Shown piece by piece: positions 1-8,881 of a stretch of DNA of 64,000 nucleotides (position 1 is its first letter; every line of letters starts with the position of its first letter). This DNA is from Pelagibacteraceae bacterium AG-422-D23 (lineage in GTDB: Bacteria; Pseudomonadota; Alphaproteobacteria; Pelagibacterales; Pelagibacteraceae), in contig QCMQ01000004.1 of the NCBI GenBank assembly GCA_003213615.1, positions 25,565-89,564 of the forward strand. The letters run 5' to 3'. The notes beneath the pieces are model-generated. The model did no database searches, was not told the DNA's origin, and saw only the letters and a list, made by a program, of their open reading frames with translations. The position numbers and the translations under genes were made by a program.

Positions 1-2
1 CA

Positions 3-965
3 GAAAGAATGGAATCTAGAAGGGTGGATAACCAGGCCAGAGGAAGATCTGGAAGACAAGGAGATGAAGGTAGTTCTGTATTTTACGTTAGTCTAGAGGA
101 TGATTTGATGAGAATTTTTGGATCAGAGTCTATGAATAGTATGCTTGAAAAACTTGGACTTAAAGACGGTGAAAGTATTGATCATCCATGGATTAATAAA
201 GCTTTAGAGAGAGCGCAGCAGAAAGTGGAAGCAAGAAATTTTGATATAAGAAAAACGCTTATCAAATTTGATAATGTTCTTAATGATCAAAGGCATGTTG
301 TATTTTCACAAAGAAAAAATGCGATGAATAGTGAAAATATCTTTGATTATTCAGATGAATTTTTAAAAGAAATATCTGATGATTTAATAAAGTTAAAAAT
401 TTCAAATTTATCCAATCCTAAAAGTAACGAATTTAATAATAAAACTAAGCAAATAGTTGGAAAAAGCTTTGAAGAAACTGAATTTAAGGATTTAATTGTT
501 TCAAAAGATAAAGATTTTACAGAAAAGATTTCTAATAAATTTCAAGAAACTAGAAACGAACGGATTAAACTTCTAGGTGAAGATCATGCAAAAGAAATTG
601 AAAAAAGAATTTTTCTTCAATCAATTGATTTAAACTGGAAATCACACATTCAATATTTGGAGCAATTAAGACAAGTTATAGGGTTAAGATCTTATGGTCA
701 AAGAGATCCATTAGTTGAATATAAAAAAGAAGCATTTGAATTATTTTCAAATCTTTTAGAAAAATTAAAATTAGATTATGTAACTATTTTAATGAACTTA
801 AAGGTAGTAATGGAGCCAAATAACGAAGAAAAAAATTCTAAGAAAATAAATCCATCTGATAATCCAAAATGTTTATTGTTAATAAAAAAAAATGAAAAAA
901 TTTCTAGAAACGATAGATGTGAGGCTACAGGAAAAAAATTTAAAAACTGTTGTGGAGCTTTATAA
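3..965 (+). CDS. secA: Protein translocase ATPase SecA, C-terminal part (5' end outside window)
   Basis: SecA is the ATPase motor that pushes unfolded preproteins through SecYEG. Only the last ~320 residues are present; the frame is open to the window edge. The first visible residues (RRVDNQARGRSGRQGD) are the conserved helicase motif of nucleotide-binding fold 2, followed by the helical scaffold and wing region and, near residue 300, a basic C-terminal tail. The tail ends in a SEC-C-like element (NDRCEATGKKFKNCCG). The usual SEC-C pattern is CPCGSGKK..HC(H/C), so the second Cys is missing and one residue is deleted, leaving three possible zinc ligands. SecA identity is secure. The gene converges with accA, leaving only 3 bp between stops. 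Confidence 0.95.
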   Translation, partial: ERMESRRVDNQARGRSGRQGDEGSSVFYVSLEDDLMRIFGSESMNSMLEKLGLKDGESIDHPWINKALERAQQKVEARNFDIRKTLIKFDNVLNDQRHVVFSQRKNAMNSENIFDYSDEFLKEISDDLIKLKISNLSNPKSNEFNNKTKQIVGKSFEETEFKDLIVSKDKDFTEKISNKFQETRNERIKLLGEDHAKEIEKRIFLQSIDLNWKSHIQYLEQLRQVIGLRSYGQRDPLVEYKKEAFELFSNLLEKLKLDYVTILMNLKVVMEPNNEEKNSKKINPSDNPKCLLLIKKNEKISRNDRCEATGKKFKNCCGAL

Positions 966-968
966 AAT

Positions 969-2063
969 TTAAATTAGTAAAAAGATTGAAGAAACTAAAA
1001 TTAATCCACCAATAATCGCTAGTAATATTTTTTTTGATTTAAAAATTTGATCTAAATTATTTTTCTTAATTGTTAATGTGCTTAGATCGTCAGTACTAGT
1101 CATAAAACCATCATTCCTTCCAATTTTTAGAAATTTATTTTTTCTCTCAGTCATTATTTCTTCTGAGGATAATTCGTCAAAATAATTTAAATTTTTTGTT
1201 AAAGTTTGTCTAACATTGTTTAATATTATATCTCTATCTCTGTGGGCACCACCTAATGGTTCGTCAATTATTTCATCAATAACTTTTAACTTAAGTAAAT
1301 CTTTAGCTGAAAGCTTCATAGCTTTCGCAGCATCAAGCATTTTTTTTGGATCTCTCCATAGAATAGTCGCACATCCCTCAGGGGATATTACTGAATAAAT
1401 TGCATTTTCTAACATAAGGACTTTATTTGATGAAGCTAATGCAATTGCTCCACCAGAACCACCCTCGCCTATAATTATTGCAATTGTTGGAACTTTAAGC
1501 TCCATACAGCATTCAATTGATTTTGCAATTGCTTCGGCTTGTCCTCTCTCTTCTGCTCCTACTCCTGGATATGCTCCTGGAGTATCAATAAAAGAGATTA
1601 TGGGAATATTAAATTTGTTTGCTAAGTTCATTAATCTTATAGTTTTTCTATAACCCTCTGGTCTCATCATTCCAAAATTTCTCTCAATCCTACTATCTAA
1701 ATCTTCTCCTTTTTCTTGACCTATAACTAAAACAGATTTTCCATTGAACTTTGCAAATCCAGTTAATACTGATTTATCCTCTCCATAATATCTATCTCCA
1801 GATAATGAAATGAAGTCTTCAAACAAATTATCAATAAAAAATTTTGCTTTAGGCCTATCTTCATGACGAGCAACCATAGTAGTCTGCCAAGGATCTAAAT
1901 TAGAATAAATATTTTTTAATTTTTCATCTATTTCTGTTTGAGTGCTTGAAATTTTTTGAGTATCGACTTCTGTTAATCCCTCTTGATTGTAAGGATCTTT
2001 CAATTTTTCTAGTTCGTTTTCTAGATCTTTAATTTCTGTTTCAAAATTTAGATAATTTTTCAT
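969..2063 (-). CDS. accA: Acetyl-CoA carboxylase carboxyltransferase subunit alpha, with C-terminal membrane segment
   Basis: With AccD this subunit transfers the carboxyl group from carboxybiotin to acetyl-CoA, giving malonyl-CoA for fatty-acid synthesis. The 364-residue protein has the family core: NFGMMRPEGYRK (~129-140), DTPGAYPGVGAEERGQ (~160-175), GEGGSGGA (~199-206) and ISPEGCATILW (~226-236). AccA is normally about 317 residues. Here the usual end (FLKIGR, ~311-316) is followed by ~48 extra residues finishing in a hydrophobic stretch at ~346-364 that looks like a single transmembrane helix. The partner accD lies 21 kb away. Start: the ATG precedes the conserved N-terminal helix (NYLNFETEIKDLE), which fits the family. 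Confidence 0.95.
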   Translation of the reverse strand: MKNYLNFETEIKDLENELEKLKDPYNQEGLTEVDTQKISSTQTEIDEKLKNIYSNLDPWQTTMVARHEDRPKAKFFIDNLFEDFISLSGDRYYGEDKSVLTGFAKFNGKSVLVIGQEKGEDLDSRIERNFGMMRPEGYRKTIRLMNLANKFNIPIISFIDTPGAYPGVGAEERGQAEAIAKSIECCMELKVPTIAIIIGEGGSGGAIALASSNKVLMLENAIYSVISPEGCATILWRDPKKMLDAAKAMKLSAKDLLKLKVIDEIIDEPLGGAHRDRDIILNNVRQTLTKNLNYFDELSSEEIMTERKNKFLKIGRNDGFMTSTDDLSTLTIKKNNLDQIFKSKKILLAIIGGLILVSSIFLLI

Positions 2064-2170
2064 TTTTTATTTATAGTGGATGGTTAAAATACAAAAAAGG
2101 CAATAAAATGATATTAAATAAGGTGTAATTCTTATTAATTGACTTAAATCATTTAACAGATACAAATTCA

Positions 2171-2316
2171 TTATCGGGAGAGACTATTTATAGCGCCGAA
2201 GGAGCAACCACCCCGGAAACTCTCAGGCAAAAGGACCGATTAAAGCATAACACTCTGGAAAGAGATTGATTTCCGCCGAAGGAGTAAAGCTCTCAGGCAA
2301 AAATACAGATGGGGTA
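2171..2316 (+). promoter_or_regulatory. Tandem glycine riboswitch upstream of malate synthase
   Basis: Two glycine aptamers stand in a row. Aptamer 1 has P1 strands ATCGG (2173-2177) and CCGAT (2236-2240), with the conserved GCGCCGAAGGAGCAA and ACTCTCAGGCAAAAGGACC segments. After a short linker, aptamer 2 (about 2242-2314) repeats CCGCCGAAGGAGTAA and GCTCTCAGGCAAAA and closes with CAGATGGGG. A glycine-responsive riboswitch at the malate synthase gene is known from SAR11, whereas elsewhere these switches usually control gcvT-type genes. I see no terminator between aptamer 2 and the coding region, so control of translation initiation is more likely than attenuation (inference). Confidence 0.95.
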
Positions 2317-2329
2317 CGAATTAAGTGCT

Positions 2330-4504
2330 ATGCAAGAAAAATACATTAAAATTAATAATCTTCAAGTATCTGAAAAGCTATCAAACTTTGTAAATGATGA
2401 ATTATTAAAAAATACAAATGTATCTTCAGAAAATTTTTGGTCAGGTCTAGAAAAAACACTCGATGAACTTGCGCCAAAAAATAAAGAATTAATTAAATTT
2501 AGGGAAGATTTACAGAAGAAAATAGATGATTGGCATATCAAAAATAAAGGTAAAGAATTTAATTTAGATGAGTACAAAAAATTTTTATTAGAAATTGGTT
2601 ATTTAAAAAATGAAGGACCTGATTTTAAAATAGAAACTGAAAATGTTGATGAAGAAATTGCAAGTATAGCTGGGCCTCAGTTAGTTGTGCCTGTCATGAA
2701 TGCAAGGTATGCATTAAATGCCGCGAATGCAAGATGGATGAGTTTATATGATAGTCTTTATGGTACAGATGTAATTGAACAATCTGAAGATAGCGTATCT
2801 GAAAGATATGATCCTTTAAGAGGTGAAATGGTTATAAAATATGGAAGGGATTTTTTAGATAAGTACTTTCCATTAGCTGGACTAAACTGGAATAAAATTA
2901 CAAGCTTTGCTGTAAAATATGGAAAATTAAAAGTTTTGAAAGGTGCTGATATTTTTGATTTGGAGGACGAAAATAAATTTGTTGGGCACAGAGGCGAAAG
3001 TGATAATCCTTCTGCAATTATTTTAAAAAATAATAATTTACATATTGAAATTCTAAAAGACTCAAGAGCTTTTGCTGCTCAACAAGATCATGCAGGTATT
3101 AGTGATATTATACTAGAATCAGCAGTTTCAACAATTTGTGATAATGAAGATAGTGTAGCAGCTGTTGACTCAGAAGATAAAATTATTTGTTATCGAAATT
3201 GGCTTGGCCTAATGAAAGGAGACCTTAAGTCAAAATTTGAAAAAGAAGGAAAATTATTTGAGAGAAAATTAAATCCACATAGAAGTTATATCTCAAAAGA
3301 TGGTAAAGGTTTAAAATTACATGGAAGAAGTCTTTTGCTAGTAAGAAATGTTGGTCATCTGATGACTAACCCTTCAATTTTATTAAATGATGGAAGTGAA
3401 ATACCTGAAGGAATTATGGATGCTTTTATAACTACAGCAGCTGCGCTTCATGATATTAAAAATAAAAATAATTCAAGAACTGGATCAGTTTATATTGTAA
3501 AACCTAAAATGCATGGTCCAGACGAGACAGCATTTACAGATTTAATTTTTTCCAAAGTTGAGGAAGTTCTAAATTTACCTAAGTACACATGTAAGATTGG
3601 GATTATGGATGAAGAGCGAAGAACATCAGCAAATTTAAAAGAATGTATTAGAAGTCTTAAAAATAGAGTTTTTTTTATCAATACTGGTTTCTTAGATAGA
3701 ACTGGTGATGAAATGCATACATCAATGGAAGCTGGTCCTATGATTAAAAAAGGTGATATGAAATCATCTAAATGGATTAATGCATACGAAAATAACAATG
3801 TTGATATTGGTTTAAGTTGTGGGTTTTCTGGTAAAGCTCAAATTGGAAAAGGAATGTGGGCAATGCCAGACAAAATGAAAGATATGATGGAGCAAAAAGC
3901 AGGACACTTAAAAGCAGGTGCAAACTGCGCATGGGTTCCTTCTCCAACAGCAGCTGCTTTACATGCTTTACATTATCATGAAATAAATATTTTTAACGAA
4001 CAAAAAAAATTAATTGATAGAGAACCAGCTAAGCTTGATGATCTCTTAACCATCCCAACAGCAGATAGACCTAATTGGTCTGTAGAAGATATAAATAAAG
4101 AAATTTCCAATTCTGCACAAACTCTATTAGGGTATGTTGTGAGATGGGTCGATCAGGGTGTAGGTTGTTCTAAAGTGCCAGATATTAACAATGTAGGTTT
4201 GATGGAAGACAGGGCCACTCTTAGAATTTCATCTCAGCATATCGCAAACTGGATACATCATGGTATTACAACCAAAATACAAGTAACTGAAATAATGAAA
4301 GAGATGGCAAAAATAGTAGACGACCAGAACAAAGATGATCCGCTATATGTTAAAATGAGCAGTGATTATGAAAACTCTATAGCATTTCAAACTGCGTGTG
4401 ATTTAGTGTTTAAAGGTAAAGAACAACCTTCAGGTTATACTGAACCATTACTTCATTTAAATAGATTGAAAAAAAAATCTAATCTGAGTTCGAAACCAAA
4501 TTAG
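2330..4504 (+). CDS. glcB: Malate synthase G, riboswitch-controlled
   Basis: Condenses glyoxylate and acetyl-CoA to malate, acting in the glyoxylate shunt and in use of glycolate or glycine carbon. At 724 residues it matches the usual G-type length. Recognisable signatures are HGRSLLLVRNVGHL, GFLDRTGDEMHTSMEAGPM and WVPSPTAAALHALHYH. An in-frame ATG at 2309 would add seven residues, but it lies inside the P1 stem of the second glycine aptamer. The ATG at 2330 gives an N-terminus (MQEKYIKINNLQ) that matches family length, so I chose it. No strong Shine-Dalgarno is visible; the nearest purine run is the GGGG at the aptamer end. The 3' end overlaps convergent recR by 26 bp. Confidence 0.95.
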   Translation: MQEKYIKINNLQVSEKLSNFVNDELLKNTNVSSENFWSGLEKTLDELAPKNKELIKFREDLQKKIDDWHIKNKGKEFNLDEYKKFLLEIGYLKNEGPDFKIETENVDEEIASIAGPQLVVPVMNARYALNAANARWMSLYDSLYGTDVIEQSEDSVSERYDPLRGEMVIKYGRDFLDKYFPLAGLNWNKITSFAVKYGKLKVLKGADIFDLEDENKFVGHRGESDNPSAIILKNNNLHIEILKDSRAFAAQQDHAGISDIILESAVSTICDNEDSVAAVDSEDKIICYRNWLGLMKGDLKSKFEKEGKLFERKLNPHRSYISKDGKGLKLHGRSLLLVRNVGHLMTNPSILLNDGSEIPEGIMDAFITTAAALHDIKNKNNSRTGSVYIVKPKMHGPDETAFTDLIFSKVEEVLNLPKYTCKIGIMDEERRTSANLKECIRSLKNRVFFINTGFLDRTGDEMHTSMEAGPMIKKGDMKSSKWINAYENNNVDIGLSCGFSGKAQIGKGMWAMPDKMKDMMEQKAGHLKAGANCAWVPSPTAAALHALHYHEINIFNEQKKLIDREPAKLDDLLTIPTADRPNWSVEDINKEISNSAQTLLGYVVRWVDQGVGCSKVPDINNVGLMEDRATLRISSQHIANWIHHGITTKIQVTEIMKEMAKIVDDQNKDDPLYVKMSSDYENSIAFQTACDLVFKGKEQPSGYTEPLLHLNRLKKKSNLSSKPN

Positions 4505-5096
4505 ACCTATTTTTAAAAGCAGAAAATAAAGTTCCATCATCTAAACTTTCAATTTCTCCACCAACAGGTAATCCTTGTGCTAATTTAGTAATCTTAACAT
4601 TCAAATTTTTTAAACTATCTTGAATATAATATGCAGTTGTTTGACCTTCAACAGTTGCACTAGTTGCGAGTATGACTTCTTCTATCTTATCTTTTTTAAC
4701 TCTTTGCACTAAAGAATTAATTAATAAATCCTCTTTTTTTTGTCCAGCTGATGAAATAGTGCCTCCTAAAATGTGAAAATAACCTTTATATATATTTGAA
4801 CTTTCTATACTCCACTGGTCAGATATATTTTCTACTACACAAATTTTTTCATATTTTTTATCTACAATTTTACAATTTTCATAATCACACTCTATTGAAA
4901 TAGATTTTAGAGCCCCACAAATTTTGCATCTAGAAATATTTTTATAAACATCCGCTAATGATTTTGCTAAAGGTTTTACTAGTTCATCTCTATTATTAAT
5001 TAACTTTAATACAATCCGCTTTGCTGATTTAGGACCCAAGCCAGGCAATTTTGATATCAGTTTAATTAAATCATCTATCTCATTACCATTTTCCAT
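4479..5096 (-). CDS. recR: Recombination mediator RecR
   Basis: RecR works with RecO (and RecF) to load RecA on gapped DNA. The 205-residue protein has the helix-hairpin-helix N-terminus (LPGLGPKSAKRIVLKL, ~15-30), a Cys-rich zinc region at ~57-75, and a C-terminal Toprim domain (ICVVENISD at ~85-93; LATSATVEGQTTAYY; LAQGLPVGGEIESLDDGTL). The zinc region is slightly unusual: the first CxxC is intact, but the second pair is spaced C-x4-C rather than C-x2-C. It follows ybaB by 3 bp in the dnaX-ybaB-recR operon, a very conserved bacterial arrangement, and overlaps the convergent glcB tail. Confidence 0.96.
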   Translation of the reverse strand: MENGNEIDDLIKLISKLPGLGPKSAKRIVLKLINNRDELVKPLAKSLADVYKNISRCKICGALKSISIECDYENCKIVDKKYEKICVVENISDQWSIESSNIYKGYFHILGGTISSAGQKKEDLLINSLVQRVKKDKIEEVILATSATVEGQTTAYYIQDSLKNLNVKITKLAQGLPVGGEIESLDDGTLFSAFKNRSNLVSNSD

Positions 5097-5099
5097 ATT

Positions 5100-5417
5100 T
5101 TATAAGGGCCATTTGAAACCTGGAATTCCAAACCCACCTGTTGCTTTTGAAATTTCCTCAGTTGTTTTTGATTTAAGTTGAGATTTGGCACTATTATGTG
5201 CTGCAACAATTAAATCTTCAATTATGGTTTTGTCTTCTTTCATAATTTCATCAGATAACTTTATTGTTTGCATCTCTCCCTCTCCATCCAAAGTTATCTT
5301 TACAGAATTTGAGCCTGAAACTCCTTCAACTCTAATTTCCTTAATCTTTTGTTGGCTTTCTTTCATTTTGGCCTCAAGTTCTTTTGCTTTATCTAAAATT
5401 TTACTAAAATCAGTCAT
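5100..5417 (-). CDS. ybaB: YbaB/EbfC family nucleoid-associated protein
   Basis: Small dimeric DNA-binding protein of the YbaB/EbfC family, found between dnaX and recR in most bacteria. The 105-residue protein has the family layout: N-terminal coiled helix (MTDFSKILDKAKELEAKMKE), then a beta-sheet core (GEGEMQTIKLSDEIM) and a C-terminal helix with the TGGFGIPGF tail. An upstream in-frame ATG at 5429 would add four residues, but the ATG at 5417 has a good GGAG ribosome-binding site in front of it and gives the typical family N-terminus, so I chose 5417. The start overlaps the end of dnaX by 8 bp, suggesting translational coupling. Confidence 0.92.
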   Translation of the reverse strand: MTDFSKILDKAKELEAKMKESQQKIKEIRVEGVSGSNSVKITLDGEGEMQTIKLSDEIMKEDKTIIEDLIVAAHNSAKSQLKSKTTEEISKATGGFGIPGFKWPL

Positions 5418-7062
5418 TATCAGCTCCATCTTTTTTTGAATTTACATCTATTAATTCTGCATCAGGAAATCTATCCAAAACACTTTTAAATATTTCTGAA
5501 TTTTTCATTTCATCTATTAATTGTTTTTTTTCATTTTTTTCTTTATCTTTTACTGACATTTGCCCTTTTAATTTACTAAATGTAATAATCCATCTCTCAT
5601 CAGTCCATTCGAAAAGTTTTGATGATAAATCTTTTACAAAATCTTTGTCTAAACTTTCATTAAAAGATATTTCAATTCTATTTTTTTCGAATTTTACGAG
5701 ATTAACATTTTTTTCTAATTCGTATTTTAGTTTGATCTCCTTTTTTTTTGAACAGATTTCAATTAAGTCCTCAAATGCATTTATATTGATTTTCTTTTCT
5801 CCTTTAATATCTGTTTGTATTTCTGGTTTAGTTTTTTCTTCTTGTGCAACATTCTTAATTTGGTTGATTGTTTTAGGAGTTAATTCAGTTTCTTTATTGT
5901 TAACTAAATTTTCACTCTTCAAATCAATCTCAACTTTTTCAACTTTATTTTTAGATTTTACAGAACTTAAATGCATTAGTCTTATTAAGAACATTTCAAT
6001 TGAAAGGTGCTGGTTAGAAACAATATCAATTTCTTCAAGGGAAGAAATGGCAAATTGCCAAAATAATATCAATACCTCTGAATCTATTTGATTTGATAAA
6101 TTTTTAATTTTAGAAAATTCTTCATCATTTAATGAAAAGTTTGTGCTTTCTAAAGTTAAAGAATTAATATTTTTAAAATAATAAAGTAACTCTAAGAAGT
6201 CATTAATAAAAACTTTTGGTTCAACACCTTGGTCATAAATTTTTCTATAAATATTTATTACTTTTGTTTCTTCACCTTTTAAAATCAGCTCAAATAAATC
6301 AATTAATTGAGATTTATCGAAATATCCAAAAATTTTCTGAGCTGAATTTAAATCCAATTCCTTTCCATCATCCAAGCTTAATAATGCTCTATCTAATAAT
6401 GATAAAGCATCTCTAACAGAACCTTCCGAAATTTTTACTATAAGCTTTAAAGCATCTTCTGTTATTTTTCCATTTTCCTTATCTTTAATTAATTTTATAT
6501 ATTCTAATAATTCTGAGGATTTAATTCTAGACAAATCAAATCTTTGACATCTAGAAACAACAGTAATAGGAATTTTTTTTATTTCTGTTGTTGCAAAAAT
6601 AAATTTTAAATATTCTGGTGGCTCTTCTAAAGTTTTTAATAATGCATTAAATGCTTGCTTGCTAAGCATATGAACTTCATCAATTATGAAAATTTTATAT
6701 TTTGCAGATGTTGGCCCATATCTAGAAAATTCAATCAAATCTCTTACGTCATCTACGCCTGTTTTACTTGCGGCATCCATCTCAAGAACATCGATATGAT
6801 TTGAGTTTGTAATCGCATCACAATTATCACATTTAATTTTACATTTATTTTCTATTCCATTTGAGCAATTAAGTGCTTTTGCAACAATTCTTGCAGTAGT
6901 AGTTTTTCCTATTCCCCTTATTCCAGTGAACAAATATGCATTAGGTATTTTGTTAGCTTTAATCGAATTGGTGATTGTTTCCGCAACAACCTCTTGACCT
7001 ATAAGATCATCAAAAGTTTGTGGTCTATATTTTAATGCTAATACCTTTGAGTTATTATTCAT
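5410..7062 (-). CDS. dnaX: DNA polymerase III subunits gamma/tau
   Basis: Clamp-loader ATPase that loads the beta clamp and couples the polymerases. The 550-residue protein has the AAA+ core: RPQTFDDLIGQ near residue 13, Walker A GIRGIGKTTTAR (~46-57), the zinc-binding Cys cluster at ~67-80, Walker B IFIIDEVHML (~125-134) and sensor 1 FIFATTEIKKIP. Past ~370 the sequence becomes a Lys/Glu-rich linker followed by the tau-specific C-terminal domain. I see no programmed frameshift signal I can defend, so whether a short gamma is made is open. It is the first protein gene after the SRP RNA on this strand and overlaps ybaB. Confidence 0.97.
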   Translation of the reverse strand: MNNNSKVLALKYRPQTFDDLIGQEVVAETITNSIKANKIPNAYLFTGIRGIGKTTTARIVAKALNCSNGIENKCKIKCDNCDAITNSNHIDVLEMDAASKTGVDDVRDLIEFSRYGPTSAKYKIFIIDEVHMLSKQAFNALLKTLEEPPEYLKFIFATTEIKKIPITVVSRCQRFDLSRIKSSELLEYIKLIKDKENGKITEDALKLIVKISEGSVRDALSLLDRALLSLDDGKELDLNSAQKIFGYFDKSQLIDLFELILKGEETKVINIYRKIYDQGVEPKVFINDFLELLYYFKNINSLTLESTNFSLNDEEFSKIKNLSNQIDSEVLILFWQFAISSLEEIDIVSNQHLSIEMFLIRLMHLSSVKSKNKVEKVEIDLKSENLVNNKETELTPKTINQIKNVAQEEKTKPEIQTDIKGEKKININAFEDLIEICSKKKEIKLKYELEKNVNLVKFEKNRIEISFNESLDKDFVKDLSSKLFEWTDERWIITFSKLKGQMSVKDKEKNEKKQLIDEMKNSEIFKSVLDRFPDAELIDVNSKKDGADND

Positions 7063-7072
7063 ATATATATAA

Positions 7073-7156
7073 GGAGACTAGAACCTGAATAACTGTCTCT
7101 ACGACTGCTTCCGTTAAGATCTGGTCGGGTTCAAGCAGCATCCACCTCTAGCCTCC
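7073..7156 (-). ncRNA. ffs: Signal recognition particle RNA (4.5S type)
   Basis: On the minus strand this reads as a small bacterial SRP RNA. The terminal stem pairs GGAGGCTAG (7156-7148) with CTAGTCTCC (7081-7073). The apical domain-IV loop has the hallmark segments TGAACCCGACCAG and AACGGAAGCAG, which bind the Ffh M-domain. Together with Ffh this RNA targets nascent membrane proteins to the translocon. The position directly upstream of dnaX is the standard alphaproteobacterial location. The ends are set from the closing stem and the predicted promoter and could shift by a few bases. Confidence 0.93.
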
Positions 7157-7162
7157 AAGACC

Positions 7163-7168
7163 ATTATA
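7163..7168 (-). promoter_or_regulatory. -10 element for SRP RNA
   Basis: On the minus strand a perfect TATAAT stands 6-7 bases before the GGAGG that begins the SRP RNA terminal stem. A TTGTAG at 7189-7184 is a possible -35 with short (15 bp) spacing. The -10 match is clear; the -35 is weak. Confidence 0.6.
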
Positions 7169-7202
7169 GCAGTTTAAATTTCTAATCTACAAGAAAAGAT
7201 TC

Positions 7203-8036
7203 TTATTTTTTTTGTCTTAAGTTGTCTGCTTCAAAAACACCCAGAACGTGAAAATCCTCACAATGTAGGCCTAGCTCTTCAAGAGATTTCTGAACTTTTG
7301 TATCTTCTATGTGTCCATCCAAATCACATAAAAAAAAATATGAATCGAAACTATTTTTTTCTGGATAACTTTGTAGTTTAGTTAAATTAACACCATTAAT
7401 TGCGAAACCTCCTAATGATTGATAGAGGGCAGCTGGTTTACTTTTCAATTTAAATAAAAAAGAAGTTATATAAGTTTTATCTTTAAATTCTGGTTGAGAA
7501 ATATTTTTTCCCATAACTAAAAATCTTGTCAAATTTCCACTTTCGTTTTCGATATTTTTTTTAATTACTTCTAAGCCATAAATTTCGGCACTCAATGAGG
7601 ACGCTATAGCTGATTGCTTAACATCTTTTGTTTTAGAAATCATTTCAGCAGATCCAGCTGTATCCGCTCTAATATGTTCTGCTAAATTATTTTCTTTTAT
7701 AAACTTTGAACATTGAGATAATCCTTGTGCGTGTGAATATACTTCTTTGATATCTTTTAATTTTGCCCCAGGCTGTCCTAATAAATTATGCTCAATTTTT
7801 TGAAAATGCTCTTTATAAATATTTAGCCTATGTTTAAAAATTAAATATTCAATTCCAATGTTACCAGTAATTCTATTCGACTCTGGAATTATAATTCTGC
7901 TATCTGGTTCTTCAGATGCATTGTTAAAACAATCATCAAAAGTTTTGCAAGGCAAGATTTCAGCTTTAGGATCGATTGATAGCGCTGCTAAATGAGAATA
8001 TGCACCAAAGGTTCCTTGAAAATAAATTTTACTCAT
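7203..8036 (-). CDS. pheA: Prephenate dehydratase
   Basis: Converts prephenate to phenylpyruvate in phenylalanine synthesis. It is a stand-alone dehydratase (277 residues) without a chorismate mutase domain, as in other alphaproteobacteria. It begins with the PDT fold (YFQGTFGAYSHLAAL), has the catalytic TRF motif (GNLTRFLVMG, ~165-175) and ends in an ACT domain (LFKLKSKPAALYQSLGGFAINGVNL) that normally binds phenylalanine for feedback inhibition. In that domain the usual ESRP is QSYP, so allosteric control may be altered (inference). Its start overlaps the kdsB stop by one base, so the two are probably co-transcribed. Confidence 0.95.
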   Translation of the reverse strand: MSKIYFQGTFGAYSHLAALSIDPKAEILPCKTFDDCFNNASEEPDSRIIIPESNRITGNIGIEYLIFKHRLNIYKEHFQKIEHNLLGQPGAKLKDIKEVYSHAQGLSQCSKFIKENNLAEHIRADTAGSAEMISKTKDVKQSAIASSLSAEIYGLEVIKKNIENESGNLTRFLVMGKNISQPEFKDKTYITSFLFKLKSKPAALYQSLGGFAINGVNLTKLQSYPEKNSFDSYFFLCDLDGHIEDTKVQKSLEELGLHCEDFHVLGVFEADNLRQKK

Positions 8037-8767
8037 TAATTCTTATATTCCATTATTTTTTTCAAGGCTAGATAATCTTCCTCTGTATCCACTCCTATTG
8101 GAGATGATTTGGCAAGTGAAACATTGATATCAATATTATTATCTAATGCTCTTAATTGCTCTAACCGATTTTCTATTTCATTTTTAGATTGGCTTAATTG
8201 AACAAATTTTTCGAGTGAGTCTTTTGAATAACAATAAACTCCAATATGATGATAAATATTATCTATCTGCTCAGACTTTCGTAAAAAAGATATGCCCTTT
8301 GGAAAATTGTTCTCCCCCAGAGTATTTTCAGTAATGACCTTTACAATATTTTCATTTCTCAAGTTTTTATTGTCTTTTATTGTTGCAGCAATAGTTCCTA
8401 TATTAGAAGGATTTTGTAACATTTTATCATTCAATTTTACTATATCTTGAATGTTGATTGCTGGTTCATCACCTTGTAAATTCATAATGAAATCAACATC
8501 TCTAATATTTGATTTTTTAAGTGCCTCATGAATTCTATCTGTACCTGTCTTATGTTTATTGCTAGTTAAAATAGCATTGAAACCATTGTTTCTTACATCG
8601 TCAATAATTTCCTGGTCCTCTGTGGCTACAATTACATCTCCAATATTGGCCTCCTCTGCTTTTTTAGCTACATGTGAAATAATTGATAAACCATTTATTC
8701 TTAGCAAAGGTTTGCCTGGCAGCCTAGTAGCAGACATTCTAGAAGGTATAATTACTAAAGTTTTCAT
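8036..8767 (-). CDS. kdsB: 3-deoxy-manno-octulosonate cytidylyltransferase (CMP-Kdo synthetase)
   Basis: Activates Kdo with CTP for lipid A-core synthesis. The 243-residue protein starts with the nucleotide-binding signature IPSRMSATRLPGKPL and contains NLQGDEPAI (~98-106) and YHHIGVYCYSKDSL, all typical of KdsB. The Kdo pathway gene kdsD is at 13.8 kb, and LPS-transport genes follow it, so this cell makes a Kdo-containing LPS. It is the first gene of a kdsB-pheA pair, divergent from the cytochrome c gene across 114 bp. Confidence 0.95.
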   Translation of the reverse strand: MKTLVIIPSRMSATRLPGKPLLRINGLSIISHVAKKAEEANIGDVIVATEDQEIIDDVRNNGFNAILTSNKHKTGTDRIHEALKKSNIRDVDFIMNLQGDEPAINIQDIVKLNDKMLQNPSNIGTIAATIKDNKNLRNENIVKVITENTLGENNFPKGISFLRKSEQIDNIYHHIGVYCYSKDSLEKFVQLSQSKNEIENRLEQLRALDNNIDINVSLAKSSPIGVDTEEDYLALKKIMEYKN

Positions 8768-8881
8768 TATATTTTAAAATTATTATACTCATTAAACAAC
8801 TATAGAGGCAAATTTATACATTAAATTTTAGCTTTTTTTTAATTTATCGTGTTATACGTTCACTACAAAATTTAGAAAAAA

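Noticed and set aside
2309-2329. Seven extra N-terminal codons of malate synthase from the ATG at 2309
   Set aside because: The ATG lies inside the P1 stem of the second glycine aptamer, and the start at 2330 gives the normal family length.
5645-6091. A 148-codon hydrophobic open frame opposite dnaX
   Set aside because: It mirrors the Lys/Glu-rich linker of DnaX on the other strand (Lys/Glu codons read as Phe/Leu/Ser) and is not a credible membrane protein.
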